A DNA stretch of 64,000 nucleotides from Promethearchaeota archaeon (GCA_019894975.1 JAGXNO010000002.1:62001-126000), one strand, 5' to 3'; numbered from the stretch's first letter, positions 34,087 through 44,789 are shown. Notes: a model not told the origin generated them from the letters alone. Translations and numbers: made by a program.

Positions 34087-36465
34087 TTAGTATTCTGTCC
34101 GAGTAATTATTTCATCTTGTGCACTTTTCGATAATTCTGTAAAATATACCGAATATCCAGCGATTCTTACTACTAATCCTCTATGAATCTCAGGATTTTT
34201 TTGAGCTTCACATAGAGTTTGTTTTCCCACAACATTAAATTGGATTTGGTAACCCCCTTCAGGCTCAAAATAAGTTCTAATTAAGGGCATTAGTAGATCT
34301 GGTTTTAATGTATTTGGATGAAAAGATAAAATTAAGGAGTTTCCGTTTGTCATTAACTCATTTTTTAATTTTTTGATAGAATTTAGAATAGCTGTAGGGC
34401 CTTTCTTATCCATAGCACTTGTAGGGCAAAGACCATTTGAAAGAGGATCTGTCTTTTTCCTACCATCTGCTGAAGCTCCTGTAAAAACACCAAATGCTAG
34501 GTGAAATGTTGTGGAGTAAATTCCAGGATTAAACTTCCCTCCCCGAAAATTAGTATGTTTAGAAATTTCTTCACAATAAAATTTTGCAACTTCAACAGCT
34601 ATTTGATCAACATAATCGTTATCATTCCCAAATTTAGGAATTTTATTTACAAAATATTCTCTCCATTCTGTTCCTTTTCTTCCTTGATAAACGCCTCTAT
34701 AATTTTTGGCTAGTAATTGAACTAAATCGTCAAAAGGGAGTAACTTTTCTTCGAAAACGATCTTTTTAATTACAGCAAGGCTATCTGCAACTGTAGCTAA
34801 ACCAACCAATTGAGGGCCTGTAAAGTTGTATATAGCACCTCCCATAGTAATATCTAATCCTCGTTCTATACAATTATCTATAGTTGCTGATAAAAATGGT
34901 TGAGGTGTTAATTCAGCAATAGATTTATCTAGAAAAAACATTATTTTTACCATATATTCAATGAAAAATTTTACCTGATCCTGAAATGTCTTCCAGAGAT
35001 CTTCATACGATTTAATTTCCTTTTTATTCTTAATCCCATATTCTTTCCGAGATAACATATCAACTCCATTATTTAATGTCAACTCTAAACATTTCACAAT
35101 GTTAAATTGGTTTGCGTTTGTTGAACCAAATGACTTGCTGGGGTGCTGGGGTTCAACACATCCTATTGGTGCATATTCTCGAGCATCCTCTAGAGTAAAA
35201 CCTTTATTGATTAGACCGGGTATCATTACTTGATCATTAAGTAAAGCAATACTTGTGCCCTTTTTTATTGATTCCCCAACTGTAATAAGAAATTCTTCAG
35301 AAGTATCTTGATGTATTCGCACGCAAAAAGTAGGTTGCACTGATTTAATATGAGTATAACCTTCCAATATTATAAGAGATAACTCATTCAAGGCATCATT
35401 TCCTTCACGGTCTAATCCTCCAATTACTACATTTTCAGCAATAGGGGGGCCCTCTACAGCAACAACTCCTTTTGAAATAACATAATTCCATAAGGTAGAG
35501 AGTTTGATAAAAAAACATTCTATAAGAAATTGAGCTTTGTCTCTTGTAATTTTTCCCTCTTTTATATCTGCTAAATAGTAAGGATACAAATATTGATCTA
35601 ATCGCCCTATAGAAATAGCAAAGCCACCATCTTCTAAACCACATATTAAATGAGTAAAATATATTAATTGTAAGGCTTCTTCAAAATTTTTTGGGGCTTC
35701 ACTTGAAATATTTTTACAATTCATAGAGATTTCATGAAGTTCTTTTTTACGGATACCAACTTGTTCTTTTTCTGCCATTTCTTCTGCCAAATTTGAGAAT
35801 CTTATTATGAATTTTTTTGCTGCTTTCAATAAAATGATTACAGACTCCAAAAAAGTCTTTTTATCCTTATCTTCGAATTCTCTCTTCATATTTATTTCTG
35901 CTTTTTGAATTAATCCATTGATTCCCACAGCCAATAAATTTTCATGACCTGGAAAAAAATGCCCAATTCCACTAGAAAGTTCTACATCTACAGCAAAAAC
36001 GAGCTTTTCCATAATATTTTTAATATCTTGGCTTAAATAGGATTGAAAACGCTCTTGTACGGTGATTTCTTCATTTTTCCAATAAGGTATTAGTTTTTCT
36101 CTTATATGCTGCCGTTCTTGATCGTTTAGGAAAAGTTTTTGAACGGGACGAGAAGCATAACTATCAATATCTTGCTCTATTGTATCGATTCGAGCCTCAG
36201 GAAAAAGAGGAGTTCCCACATATTTTGTACATCTGTTTCCAACAATATATTCATCTTGCCATATTTTGATAGACATATTTGTTAGATAGTAATCCATAGC
36301 TTTTGCAAACCTAAGAATCGGGTCTTCTTCTTTAGTGTTTTTGTAGGATTCCGTAAACAAATTAGCTCTTTCTATACATATTTCATGAGGGGCGTTAATC
36401 AATTCATTTTTCATTCTCAGCGTGCGTTCATTATATTTGGAGATGGAAATTTGTTCTATTTGCAT
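34087..36465 (-). CDS. Glycyl radical enzyme (pyruvate formate-lyase family)
   Basis: A 792-residue glycyl radical enzyme. The active-site loop is IGCVEPQ (Cys436, Glu438), and the radical site is Gly770 in VVRIAGYSVYF near the C-terminus. GCVE with Glu two residues on is typical of the diol-dehydratase, choline-lyase and arylacetate-decarboxylase branch rather than true pyruvate formate-lyase, which has adjacent Cys-Cys. The length is normal. Such enzymes need an SAM-dependent activase to form the radical, and none is encoded within several kilobases. The substrate cannot be deduced. It lies between tRNA-Ala and a methyltransferase gene on the same strand. It implies an anaerobic lifestyle. 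Confidence 0.9.
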   Translation of the reverse strand: MQIEQISISKYNERTLRMKNELINAPHEICIERANLFTESYKNTKEEDPILRFAKAMDYYLTNMSIKIWQDEYIVGNRCTKYVGTPLFPEARIDTIEQDIDSYASRPVQKLFLNDQERQHIREKLIPYWKNEEITVQERFQSYLSQDIKNIMEKLVFAVDVELSSGIGHFFPGHENLLAVGINGLIQKAEINMKREFEDKDKKTFLESVIILLKAAKKFIIRFSNLAEEMAEKEQVGIRKKELHEISMNCKNISSEAPKNFEEALQLIYFTHLICGLEDGGFAISIGRLDQYLYPYYLADIKEGKITRDKAQFLIECFFIKLSTLWNYVISKGVVAVEGPPIAENVVIGGLDREGNDALNELSLIILEGYTHIKSVQPTFCVRIHQDTSEEFLITVGESIKKGTSIALLNDQVMIPGLINKGFTLEDAREYAPIGCVEPQHPSKSFGSTNANQFNIVKCLELTLNNGVDMLSRKEYGIKNKKEIKSYEDLWKTFQDQVKFFIEYMVKIMFFLDKSIAELTPQPFLSATIDNCIERGLDITMGGAIYNFTGPQLVGLATVADSLAVIKKIVFEEKLLPFDDLVQLLAKNYRGVYQGRKGTEWREYFVNKIPKFGNDNDYVDQIAVEVAKFYCEEISKHTNFRGGKFNPGIYSTTFHLAFGVFTGASADGRKKTDPLSNGLCPTSAMDKKGPTAILNSIKKLKNELMTNGNSLILSFHPNTLKPDLLMPLIRTYFEPEGGYQIQFNVVGKQTLCEAQKNPEIHRGLVVRIAGYSVYFTELSKSAQDEIITRTEY

Positions 36466-36568
36466 ATATATCCCTAAATATTATCATAATTCAGATTAAA
36501 TATGATTAAAATTGCATAGTTTAATAAAAATTTCTATTTTATTAAAGAAATTCTGGTACATAATAGAT

Positions 36569-37405
36569 TTAAATATATTTCATTATTTGATTTTTACTTT
36601 CGGGAGAAAATAAGAGTCTGGATTTTCTCTCATCTTGAAACCTTTTAATTGCTACATCTAAATATTCTTTATTTGAGTCTATCCCAATAAATTTTCGTTT
36701 TAAAATACTGCTTGCTATTCCAGTTGTGCCAGATCCTGTAAAAGGATCTAATACTAAATCTCCTTCATTTGAAGAGGATGTTATTATTCTATTTAATAAT
36801 TCTAATGGTTTTTGAGTCGGATGTTTGCCAAATTCTTTTTCCTTCTTAGGTATTAAAGGAATTGACCATACGCTCCTCATTTGTTTATCCTTATTCTTTA
36901 ATTTGTCTTTAGGATTATTCCAAACTTTCATTTCACCATAGTTAAAAGTGTGGTGAGATTCCCTTGATTTTCGTGCCCATAAAACAATTTCGTGGCTGTG
37001 AGTAAAGTACTTACAAGATAAATTTGGTGGAGCATTAGGTTTATACCAGATAATATCATTAATTATATCATACCCATTTTTTTCTAATAGATAACCAACT
37101 TTGTATATATTATGTAATGTTCCAGAGACCCAAATACTTCCATCCTCTTTTAATACTTCCTTACAAGCTTTGATCCACGAATCAATAGACTTAAGATCTT
37201 CATCAAATCCCATAGATTTATCCCAATTCCCCTTATTTACTGAAACCATCTTCCCCGATTGGCATGTAATCCCATCATTTGAAAGTAAATAAGGAGGATC
37301 AACGTAAATTAAGTCAAATTTAATATTGTGCAATTGTTTTAAGATCTTTAAAGCATCACCATGAAACAAACTGAATTCTTCTTCTTGATAATAGGGTTTT
37401 ATCAT
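36569..37405 (-). CDS. DNA methyltransferase (beta-group, N6-adenine or N4-cytosine)
   Basis: A 278-residue SAM-dependent DNA methyltransferase. The catalytic motif DPPY is at 36-39 and the SAM-binding motif DPFTGSGTTG lies near residue 220. That order (catalytic first, SAM-binding last) is the beta group. KHPTQKPLELL just before the SAM motif is typical. There is no restriction enzyme or specificity subunit next to it, so it may be an orphan with a regulatory role, or its partner may lie elsewhere. It is divergent from the MoxR gene, with about 150 bases between. The recognition sequence is not predictable by eye. Confidence 0.92.
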   Translation of the reverse strand: MIKPYYQEEEFSLFHGDALKILKQLHNIKFDLIYVDPPYLLSNDGITCQSGKMVSVNKGNWDKSMGFDEDLKSIDSWIKACKEVLKEDGSIWVSGTLHNIYKVGYLLEKNGYDIINDIIWYKPNAPPNLSCKYFTHSHEIVLWARKSRESHHTFNYGEMKVWNNPKDKLKNKDKQMRSVWSIPLIPKKEKEFGKHPTQKPLELLNRIITSSSNEGDLVLDPFTGSGTTGIASSILKRKFIGIDSNKEYLDVAIKRFQDERKSRLLFSPESKNQIMKYI

Positions 37406-37553
37406 TTTTTAATAAAAATAGATATAGGTAGTAATAATCTAAGAAATAACTAAGAAATTATAATATCTTTTAATTATTAACTTTAAAGTTTTATATTATC
37501 TAGTACTTAATATTCATGTAATAAGATCAAAACATAGATTTAGAGAACCTAGC

Positions 37554-38495
37554 ATGATAAATAAAGAAAAGTTTGAGAAATTATTTAATCAACACTTAGT
37601 TAAAGATATTTCAGAAGAGCAAATAGATATAGTTCTTTCAGGTCAATATGGTAAAGCTCTTGAATTATTAAGAGACTCAGAAGCAACAGGTTTATTCCCT
37701 GCTCTAGTAGGGCCTCCTGGAGTGGGTAAAACTATCTTATGTAGATATTTTGCCAGCCTTAGAGCTAAGGAAAATAAGAATAAGAGTTTTAATTGGTTAA
37801 CAATGGATGAAAGTATCAAACCCTCGCATTTCCTTGGCTCATTTGATCCTGCAATAACCCTAAAAAAAGGATTTGTATTAGAAGCTTTTAATCCTGGACC
37901 TTTGTTGAATGCGATGCTTGAGGGAGGAACTTTTCTGGCAAATGAAATTAACAGAGCGACAGAATATTCACAAAATACACTATTGGAACCGTTAGAAGAA
38001 GCCTCTATCGGAATCCCGCATTTAGGACGTATAAAAGCGGATAAAAATTTCTTTTTTATATGTGCTATGAATCCTGAAGAATTATCAGGAACCCACCGCT
38101 TATCGGAAGCATTAAAAGATAGAATAAAGGTGTGGATCAAATTAACTTATCCTGATAAATCAACGGAGTTAGATATTATAAGACTTAATTTACCCGAACA
38201 TTTTATTATAGAAGAGTCAGAATTAGAGTTAATATATTCTGTTATAAAGGAAACTAGACAAAATAAAATTGATGTAGAAATTCCAGCTTCAATAAGAGCT
38301 GGAATAGCTATGGCCAAATTGTTAGGAAGAAGAAAGCAGGTTGAAAAAGATAGCAAACTGATAGAAAAAGAATCGATATATACTGCTCTCTCAGAAATTG
38401 CCAAAAATGTCTTATTAGGGAGTATAAAGCCCAAACCTGGCGTTAAAGTTGAAAATATTATAGAAAGTATTATACATAAAACTTTAGGTGGCTAA
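37554..38495 (+). CDS. MoxR-type AAA+ ATPase
   Basis: A 313-residue AAA+ ATPase. Walker A is GPPGVGKT (53-60), Walker B sits in GGTFLANEINRA, and sensor 1 is in CAMNPEELSG. GFVLEAFNPGPLLNAMLEGG is characteristic of the MoxR/RavA branch, which acts as a chaperone on vWA-domain partners. It is the first gene of a three-gene operon: the vWA gene starts inside its last codons (8-base overlap) and a SWIM-like gene follows. The length is normal. This trio recalls E. coli yehL, yehP and yehQ. Confidence 0.92.
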   Translation: MINKEKFEKLFNQHLVKDISEEQIDIVLSGQYGKALELLRDSEATGLFPALVGPPGVGKTILCRYFASLRAKENKNKSFNWLTMDESIKPSHFLGSFDPAITLKKGFVLEAFNPGPLLNAMLEGGTFLANEINRATEYSQNTLLEPLEEASIGIPHLGRIKADKNFFFICAMNPEELSGTHRLSEALKDRIKVWIKLTYPDKSTELDIIRLNLPEHFIIEESELELIYSVIKETRQNKIDVEIPASIRAGIAMAKLLGRRKQVEKDSKLIEKESIYTALSEIAKNVLLGSIKPKPGVKVENIIESIIHKTLGG

Positions 38496-40983
38496 TTTTT
38501 TGGGGATTTTTCCTGAGAATCCATGTGAATTCGCAGTGGAATTTATTAGAAGGATGAGAAATCATCCAGATATAATCCAGATACCATCTTCAAGACAGGT
38601 TTTATCAATTCCCAAATTAATAGTTTCTAGATATTATCGTAAGGGAGAAGTAACTCCAAATGACTTTATTGAAATAAGTGCTGTTACGTCATTCCCGGAT
38701 AATCAAAATTTAGCAAAGGAAATTGCTTTTGAAGTTTTATTTCCTAATTATAAAAAGAACATAATGAATTCTTTCTTCGAAGATAATGAAATAAGTGAAC
38801 AACCGTTAATGAGTGCAGAAATAAAATCAGAATTAGATCAAATTCAAGATTTAATCGACGAAATCGAAATGTCTGATTTTATAGATACTAATATGATTAA
38901 AGAAATGGAGCAATTTATGGAAGATTTAAACCAAAGAAGGAATGAGGATCTAATAGAAGCTGCACTCAATTTTTTTAATGATGATTCAGAATTATATAAA
39001 GAGGAAATAAATTCATTTGAGAAGTTACTCGAGGAAGCAAAAAGGAAATTAATTCAAAAAATTAATTCTCTAGATCCTGATGATTTAAAAGCTGGTAATT
39101 CTTTAGGATTAAATGACTTAATTCAAGAAAATTCAAAACGTTCTTGGGAAAAAATAGCAAGTAAAGCTCTAAGTAATCAAGATATTTCTAAAGATTTGGA
39201 AAATTTACTTAAATCAGAGAACATGCAAGATTTACTTCAATCAATTAAATTTCTTGATAAAACAAATGCAATATCAAAAGATTATCTTCAAAAATTAAAA
39301 AATAATTTAGAAAATCAAATTAACAATTTAGATCAATTATTTAATGCTGCTAAAACATTAGGAGAAACACCTAAGTTTAATTTAGATAACGTTATTAACA
39401 ATTCTATACAAAATTCCCCATTTGAGCATAACTTTAATTTAGCAAACTCGTTAGATCAATATTTTGGGACAAACTTAAGATCTTCTTTGCTGGATAAATT
39501 TGATCGAAATAATAATAATTTCAACATGAATCTATCACTTGAAACTCTAACTAAAACCGCATTTGCAAATAAATCTTGGAATTCTCTTTTCAATCAGGCA
39601 CTCCAAAATGCAATAAATGAAGCTATGCATCAAAATAAGAAATTTGAAGCTTTTAAATCACTCACACATCAAATTCAACAACTCTCAAATAGTTGTCAAA
39701 ATTTGCATTGTAGCCAAAAACTAACACAAAACCTTCCCAACCTGAGTGATTTAACTTTAGAATCAAGTGAATCTGCGGATCAACTTAAAAATGTCACCGA
39801 ATTTTTGAGAAAGATAGGTTTGAAACCCCCATCAGAAAAAATAGAATCAATGGGTAAGAAACTCTTAATGTCTGATGAGGATATATACGAACTCATTGAA
39901 CCAAATTATCAATTATTAAAGAAATTAGTTGATAAAAAAACAGCTGATTATGACCGTTTAAGTAGTTTATTGAATCAGATTAAGGATCAGATAAACCCGG
40001 AAAGATTTAAGGAATTAATTGCTACTGCTTTAGCTTCAGATAATCGAGAGGCATTAGGAGCATTAGGTAATTTTAATCTAAGTGATGCTTTAAAAGAAGC
40101 CCAACAAATTGGGGGCAAAGAAGCTCAAGATAAAATGATTTCATGCCTCTCGGCAGGGGGTGGAGAGAATTTACTCAAACAATGGTTTATGCATAGATCA
40201 AAGTTACCTGAAAATGCTAAACAGAAAGTTAAAGAATTAGCTAAGAAAGTATTAATTGAATTAGGGATATATTACTCCCGAGCGCGCTTAGGGAGCTCAA
40301 CTACGGGTCCTATTCCTATAAATATAGTAAGACCATTTACGATTGGAGACGATTTTGAAAATATAGATCTTGAGGAAACACTATACAATATATTAGAGAA
40401 GGGAAAGAAGTTAGATCATATTGAATATGATGATTTTTACGTTTTCGAAACTGCAAAAGGTCTTCGAACAGCATGTTTTGAACTTGATATCTCCGGAAGT
40501 ATGACTGGAGATAAACTTGCATACATGGCGATTTGCGTAACTATGCTATGCTACGGATTACGTAAAGATGAACTCGGAATTACCTTCTTTGAATCTAATA
40601 CACATGTTTTAAAAAACCTTGATCAAAAAATTGATCTAGAAAAATTAGCAGATGAACTCCTTTCTGTATCTGCTAGAGGTGGCACTAAGATACAAAGTGC
40701 TCTGGAGTGGGCAAATAAACAATTTAAAGACCATTCATATTCACGCGAAAAATTAAACGTTTTATTTACCGATGCAGAAATCTTTGACCTTCAAGATTCT
40801 ATGCAGGAGTTAAGAATATTGAGATCATTAGGTGTCGATTTCATTCTAGTGTGTCCTGAAACCTCTTATAATTTAAAAGAAGCTAATAAAATGATAAAAG
40901 TGGTAGGAGGGCAATTACTCACCATAAAAGATTGGAATGCATTCCCTAAATTAATATCTGAAATAATTAAATCAAGATTTTAA
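38488..40983 (+). CDS. vWA (CoxE-like) domain protein, partner of the MoxR ATPase
   Basis: An 831-residue soluble protein. The first 640 residues are helical and Asn/Leu-rich with no known domain. The vWA domain (about 655-831) has a complete metal-ion-dependent adhesion site: DISGS (667-671), the Thr in RGGTKIQSAL and the Asp in LFTDAEI. CoxE-type vWA proteins are remodelled by MoxR ATPases, in line with the gene order. It starts at GTG, overlapping the MoxR stop by 8 bases, and is followed 8 bases on by the SWIM-like gene. The long helical part may bind the client. Confidence 0.88.
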   Translation: MANFLGIFPENPCEFAVEFIRRMRNHPDIIQIPSSRQVLSIPKLIVSRYYRKGEVTPNDFIEISAVTSFPDNQNLAKEIAFEVLFPNYKKNIMNSFFEDNEISEQPLMSAEIKSELDQIQDLIDEIEMSDFIDTNMIKEMEQFMEDLNQRRNEDLIEAALNFFNDDSELYKEEINSFEKLLEEAKRKLIQKINSLDPDDLKAGNSLGLNDLIQENSKRSWEKIASKALSNQDISKDLENLLKSENMQDLLQSIKFLDKTNAISKDYLQKLKNNLENQINNLDQLFNAAKTLGETPKFNLDNVINNSIQNSPFEHNFNLANSLDQYFGTNLRSSLLDKFDRNNNNFNMNLSLETLTKTAFANKSWNSLFNQALQNAINEAMHQNKKFEAFKSLTHQIQQLSNSCQNLHCSQKLTQNLPNLSDLTLESSESADQLKNVTEFLRKIGLKPPSEKIESMGKKLLMSDEDIYELIEPNYQLLKKLVDKKTADYDRLSSLLNQIKDQINPERFKELIATALASDNREALGALGNFNLSDALKEAQQIGGKEAQDKMISCLSAGGGENLLKQWFMHRSKLPENAKQKVKELAKKVLIELGIYYSRARLGSSTTGPIPINIVRPFTIGDDFENIDLEETLYNILEKGKKLDHIEYDDFYVFETAKGLRTACFELDISGSMTGDKLAYMAICVTMLCYGLRKDELGITFFESNTHVLKNLDQKIDLEKLADELLSVSARGGTKIQSALEWANKQFKDHSYSREKLNVLFTDAEIFDLQDSMQELRILRSLGVDFILVCPETSYNLKEANKMIKVVGGQLLTIKDWNAFPKLISEIIKSRF

Positions 40984-40991
40984 TAATTAAA

Positions 40992-43349
40992 ATGACGATA
41001 AAATCAATATCTAATTTAGTTATTGAAAAATTTGGCTTAGATCTATTTCAACAATCTCTCAATTTCCCGAAAAATAAGATAAATATTTTTTCTTTACGAG
41101 AAGAACCTCTAAAGATTAGAACTATTATCTTTGATAATGATCGTGAATATCATCTTATAATAGATGAGAAAAAAGCGGAAATATTTCATGACTGTCCATT
41201 ATTTTTAATCCATTCAGAAAGAGAAAAGAAAATCTGTGTTCATTTTATTAAATTGCTTTCAATCATAAAACCTCTACATGCTGCTAAACTATTAAAGAAT
41301 CTAGAGAACTATAATCTAACTTCAGATGATTTTGGATTAAAAAAAAAGAGTAAGAATTTCCAATTATTAGCCAATAATTGTGTTAAAAGCAATAACTGGG
41401 TTGAAGCTCTTAACTATTTAAACAAAGCCATTAGTAGTCAATTCGATAGTAACCCAATTATTGAAATTTATTTAACAATTGCAATTGAAAATAATTTATT
41501 TCTCGAATTTTTTGAGTTTTTAAGAAATGCGTATGAAAATGATCTACCACATGTTTTTCCTAAATTCGATGAATTTCTTGAAATAGGTTTTAAAAAATTA
41601 TTAAATGTCATTCATAAATATTCCTTTTTTAATGTACTTAAAATAGCCGACTCAGTCGATTCTATTCTAAAATATAAAGATCCTTCGTTTATATCTCAGC
41701 TTTTTAACAAATTTGAGAAATTAGTTAGAAGCTCGAACTTTAATGAAAATTATTTTTCAATTTATCTAATTAAAAGGAATATAGATGTTTTGGTTAAGCA
41801 TAATCCTGAATATACAAAAATAATTACTCAAGACCAATTGAACTCACTAAAAAACAAACTATTAAACTATTTCTTGTCTGAAATCGATAGTTTTTGTTTA
41901 ATTGACAAATTAAAACTTTTAAAACGTCAATTTAGGGTCATAGAAATTCCAAAAAAAAAATATTATGATGAGTATAAGAAGTATAAAACAGAAATTAAAC
42001 ATCTAGAAAAGAAGTTATATTTGAAGAAATTTGCATTTCTGAAATTGTTATCTGAAAAATACAATGTAAAACAAACAATTGGAGAATTTAAAAAGAAGAG
42101 AAATGCCTATATAGTAAAACATGATGAAGAAAACTTTAAAAATCCTGTCTATAACTATATTATCTCTCGTATCGGTTTTTTTGGATTAAATGAACAAACC
42201 ATAAAGTCTTCAGAAATCGGAATTAACTACTTTATAATGAAAGAACTATTTTCAGACAATTTGGGTACTTTTCAAGATGTAAATTACTACAAAACACAAT
42301 TCTGGGGAGAAAATGAATATTCTATTAACCCACTTGAAGGATTTTCATTACTAACAAAAAATATTGAATATAATTATGAAGATGAACAGAAATATTCTGA
42401 AGATGTAATTATTATTGAATGGGATTTAGCAAGCAAACCTATTCAAGGGAGTATAGTGAATGCTTATGGGGCTCAAATAATTATCCCTGATCAAAATAAT
42501 CCATTATTTCATGATTTAAAGCCTTTTGATCTTTGTTACTGCAAGAAGACACCAGTTAAAATCGAAAGTAATATAATTAAAATTGTTAATGTGATTACTA
42601 AATGTTCATTCAAAGATGCAATTAAAAGTGTATGTAAAGGTATGGATTTTATAGAAGGTTATTATCCTTTGTCATTTGTAAGAGCAGTACTAAATAAAGA
42701 AATGAATCCATTTCAAGCAAATGACATGGTAATTAATAATCCAAATAAAGATTTTATCCCAAACTACAGTAAGTTCGTTCAAACATTTAGAAAGTTCCTG
42801 TTTGATTTTATTTTTAATGAAAAGGATTTAATTTTTGAAGAACTAAAGTCTGAAATTCACGGAAAATCAGATCAAATCTTAATCCTATTAAACTTGACAA
42901 ATGAGTTAAGTGGATTAGACTTACCTTTTTCAGAGTTACTCGAAGATATTGCATGTCCTGAAATTGATTTAATCGAATTTAAATCTAAATTCGTAAAGAA
43001 AATCCATTTATATATAAAAGAAACTCTGAATAAGCGAGATCTCGGAAGTACTAAGATATTTGATTTGAAAAAATTAAGAAATACTCAATTTTTTAAATAT
43101 GCTGATAAAATTTTACTTATTAGAAAGGAAGAATTTGAATCATCAAAAATAATAAAATCTATTAATGAGACTGGGACTCGGTATAATATTTCAGAGATTT
43201 TAAAAACGTATTATGGTCACAAATTCTCGAAGATTCTACAATTAGGAGATGTATCATCTCTAAAACCAGATAAATTCAAGAAATTCCTTGATTTTTCTTT
43301 AAAATTGAAATTAAATTTAAGAGTTATTGATTCCTTGGATGACGCATAA
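40992..43349 (+). CDS. SWIM-like, helical-repeat protein of the MoxR-vWA operon
   Basis: A 785-residue soluble protein, not matched to a known family. Near residues 50-90 the sequence YHLIIDEKKAEIFHDCPLF, then a gap, then ICVHFIKLL follows the SWIM zinc-finger layout CxC..CxH. The first Cys is replaced by His (His66, Cys68, Cys82, His84). The rest is helical, with a TPR-like stretch (about 115-165, NWVEALNYLNKAI). Starting 8 bases after the vWA gene, it completes a MoxR / vWA / SWIM set, as in E. coli yehL, yehP and yehQ. The SWIM reading rests partly on context. The 3' end is 2 bases from the convergent endoQ stop. Confidence 0.65.
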   Translation: MTIKSISNLVIEKFGLDLFQQSLNFPKNKINIFSLREEPLKIRTIIFDNDREYHLIIDEKKAEIFHDCPLFLIHSEREKKICVHFIKLLSIIKPLHAAKLLKNLENYNLTSDDFGLKKKSKNFQLLANNCVKSNNWVEALNYLNKAISSQFDSNPIIEIYLTIAIENNLFLEFFEFLRNAYENDLPHVFPKFDEFLEIGFKKLLNVIHKYSFFNVLKIADSVDSILKYKDPSFISQLFNKFEKLVRSSNFNENYFSIYLIKRNIDVLVKHNPEYTKIITQDQLNSLKNKLLNYFLSEIDSFCLIDKLKLLKRQFRVIEIPKKKYYDEYKKYKTEIKHLEKKLYLKKFAFLKLLSEKYNVKQTIGEFKKKRNAYIVKHDEENFKNPVYNYIISRIGFFGLNEQTIKSSEIGINYFIMKELFSDNLGTFQDVNYYKTQFWGENEYSINPLEGFSLLTKNIEYNYEDEQKYSEDVIIIEWDLASKPIQGSIVNAYGAQIIIPDQNNPLFHDLKPFDLCYCKKTPVKIESNIIKIVNVITKCSFKDAIKSVCKGMDFIEGYYPLSFVRAVLNKEMNPFQANDMVINNPNKDFIPNYSKFVQTFRKFLFDFIFNEKDLIFEELKSEIHGKSDQILILLNLTNELSGLDLPFSELLEDIACPEIDLIEFKSKFVKKIHLYIKETLNKRDLGSTKIFDLKKLRNTQFFKYADKILLIRKEEFESSKIIKSINETGTRYNISEILKTYYGHKFSKILQLGDVSSLKPDKFKKFLDFSLKLKLNLRVIDSLDDA

Positions 43350-43351
43350 TT

Positions 43352-44542
43352 CTAATTATTAATTTGCAATTTTCCATAATTGGAATCATAACCGGGCATA
43401 AACCAGAAATTTCCCTTTCTAACGTGGTTTATTGCACTAATTAAATCTTCAGGTAATCCTTTAAAATTGCTTTTTCCTTCCCAAATATTGTATTCGCTAC
43501 CATTATTAGAGATTATTTTATCATACAGAAATAAATTCTTTCTATCATATTCTGTTCCTCCTAAAATAACTGCAATTAGTGAAAGAATTGGCACGATATA
43601 CTGAAAACTAATATTTTCAGTATATTTTTTATCATGTAATTTTTGAACCCGAGAAAGAACTCCTTTAGTTAAACTTTTACCGCAATATGGGCAAATTTCT
43701 AAATTAAGCTTCGGACTACAATAGTAATCTAATTTATTTTCATGACGTTCTTTTTTATGCCCATCATAATAATACTTGCCTGCGGATGGTTTAAATTCAT
43801 ATGTTTTTACAATTTTATTAGCTCTTATTGATTCAATAAGATGACGATAATTTATTTTATTTAAATAAAATACACTTGATTCTCGCCCTAATCTATGAAA
43901 GGCCGTAGAATGACTATCTGAATTGGATATTATAGTAAATCGGTCTAATTCAGAAATCCTCCTTACCATGAAAGGATCTGCACTTAACCCCGTTTCTATC
44001 GCATGAATTAGGTTAATACTTCCACCCAAAGCCTCACCCATGTTCTCAAAATATGATTTTTCACCAAGTATTCCAAAAAAAGGTGTAAAGATGTGAGCAG
44101 GAATAATCTCAATCCTACGGTCTATTGCTTTCAGACCGAAAATAATTGATTCAACAGAAGAATAGATCTTAGGCCTACCATTTTTTCCCAAGTCACCAAA
44201 TCTAGATAAAAACTTCAAAGATTCATTTACTTTTTCAAAGTTGGGAAACAAAATAAGGAAATGAACCCTTTTCAAATGACCATTATATTTCCAAATTAAT
44301 TCAATTTCAGTTTGTAAAATAAAGTATATATTCGGTACTTTATCTAAATAATAAACACCATCTGTGTATTCAATTAAGTTTGTTTTTAAATTATTTAACC
44401 AGGAAGTATGTAAACAATCTCCTGTGCCTAAAATATTTATACCTTTTTTCGCAGAATTTAAAGCTAGGTTAAAAATATTTATATTTCTACTAGCCCCACC
44501 AGAATATTTACTATGGATATGTAGGTCACCTATCATTTGCAT
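43352..44542 (-). CDS. Endonuclease Q (PHP-family DNA-repair nuclease)
   Basis: A 396-residue PHP-domain protein that fits archaeal EndoQ, which nicks DNA 5' to uracil, hypoxanthine and abasic sites. The PHP metal motifs are DLHIHSKYS near the start, TGDCLHTSW, a later HAIETGLSAD and SNSDSH (Asp/His ligands). A zinc finger follows near residue 285 (LEICPYCGK), as in EndoQ. The length is slightly shorter than in Thermococcales. It stands alone and is convergent with the SWIM-like gene, with 2 bases between the stops. Its presence suggests EndoQ-based repair of deaminated bases; no uracil glycosylase is seen in this window. Confidence 0.85.
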   Translation of the reverse strand: MQMIGDLHIHSKYSGGASRNINIFNLALNSAKKGINILGTGDCLHTSWLNNLKTNLIEYTDGVYYLDKVPNIYFILQTEIELIWKYNGHLKRVHFLILFPNFEKVNESLKFLSRFGDLGKNGRPKIYSSVESIIFGLKAIDRRIEIIPAHIFTPFFGILGEKSYFENMGEALGGSINLIHAIETGLSADPFMVRRISELDRFTIISNSDSHSTAFHRLGRESSVFYLNKINYRHLIESIRANKIVKTYEFKPSAGKYYYDGHKKERHENKLDYYCSPKLNLEICPYCGKSLTKGVLSRVQKLHDKKYTENISFQYIVPILSLIAVILGGTEYDRKNLFLYDKIISNNGSEYNIWEGKSNFKGLPEDLISAINHVRKGNFWFMPGYDSNYGKLQINN

Positions 44543-44789
44543 AAATTATCACTCCATTCTGTAAAAAATTGTAATAAAATTGCGTTAAAAGTATTTAAAA
44601 TCCACTAAAAGTATTAAAAATAACCTAATCAGAAGAAATTAGCTTTTTTTCTGTCTGTGTTTAAAGCTTAATGAAGAAATTAATATCGTATAGATTTTTT
44701 TGTATGATTACCTTTATATTTTGCATAAATTTTATTTAAAATAGAATTGGAAAGTATTATTGAGAAAAAATTAAGAAAATGCTCTAATT

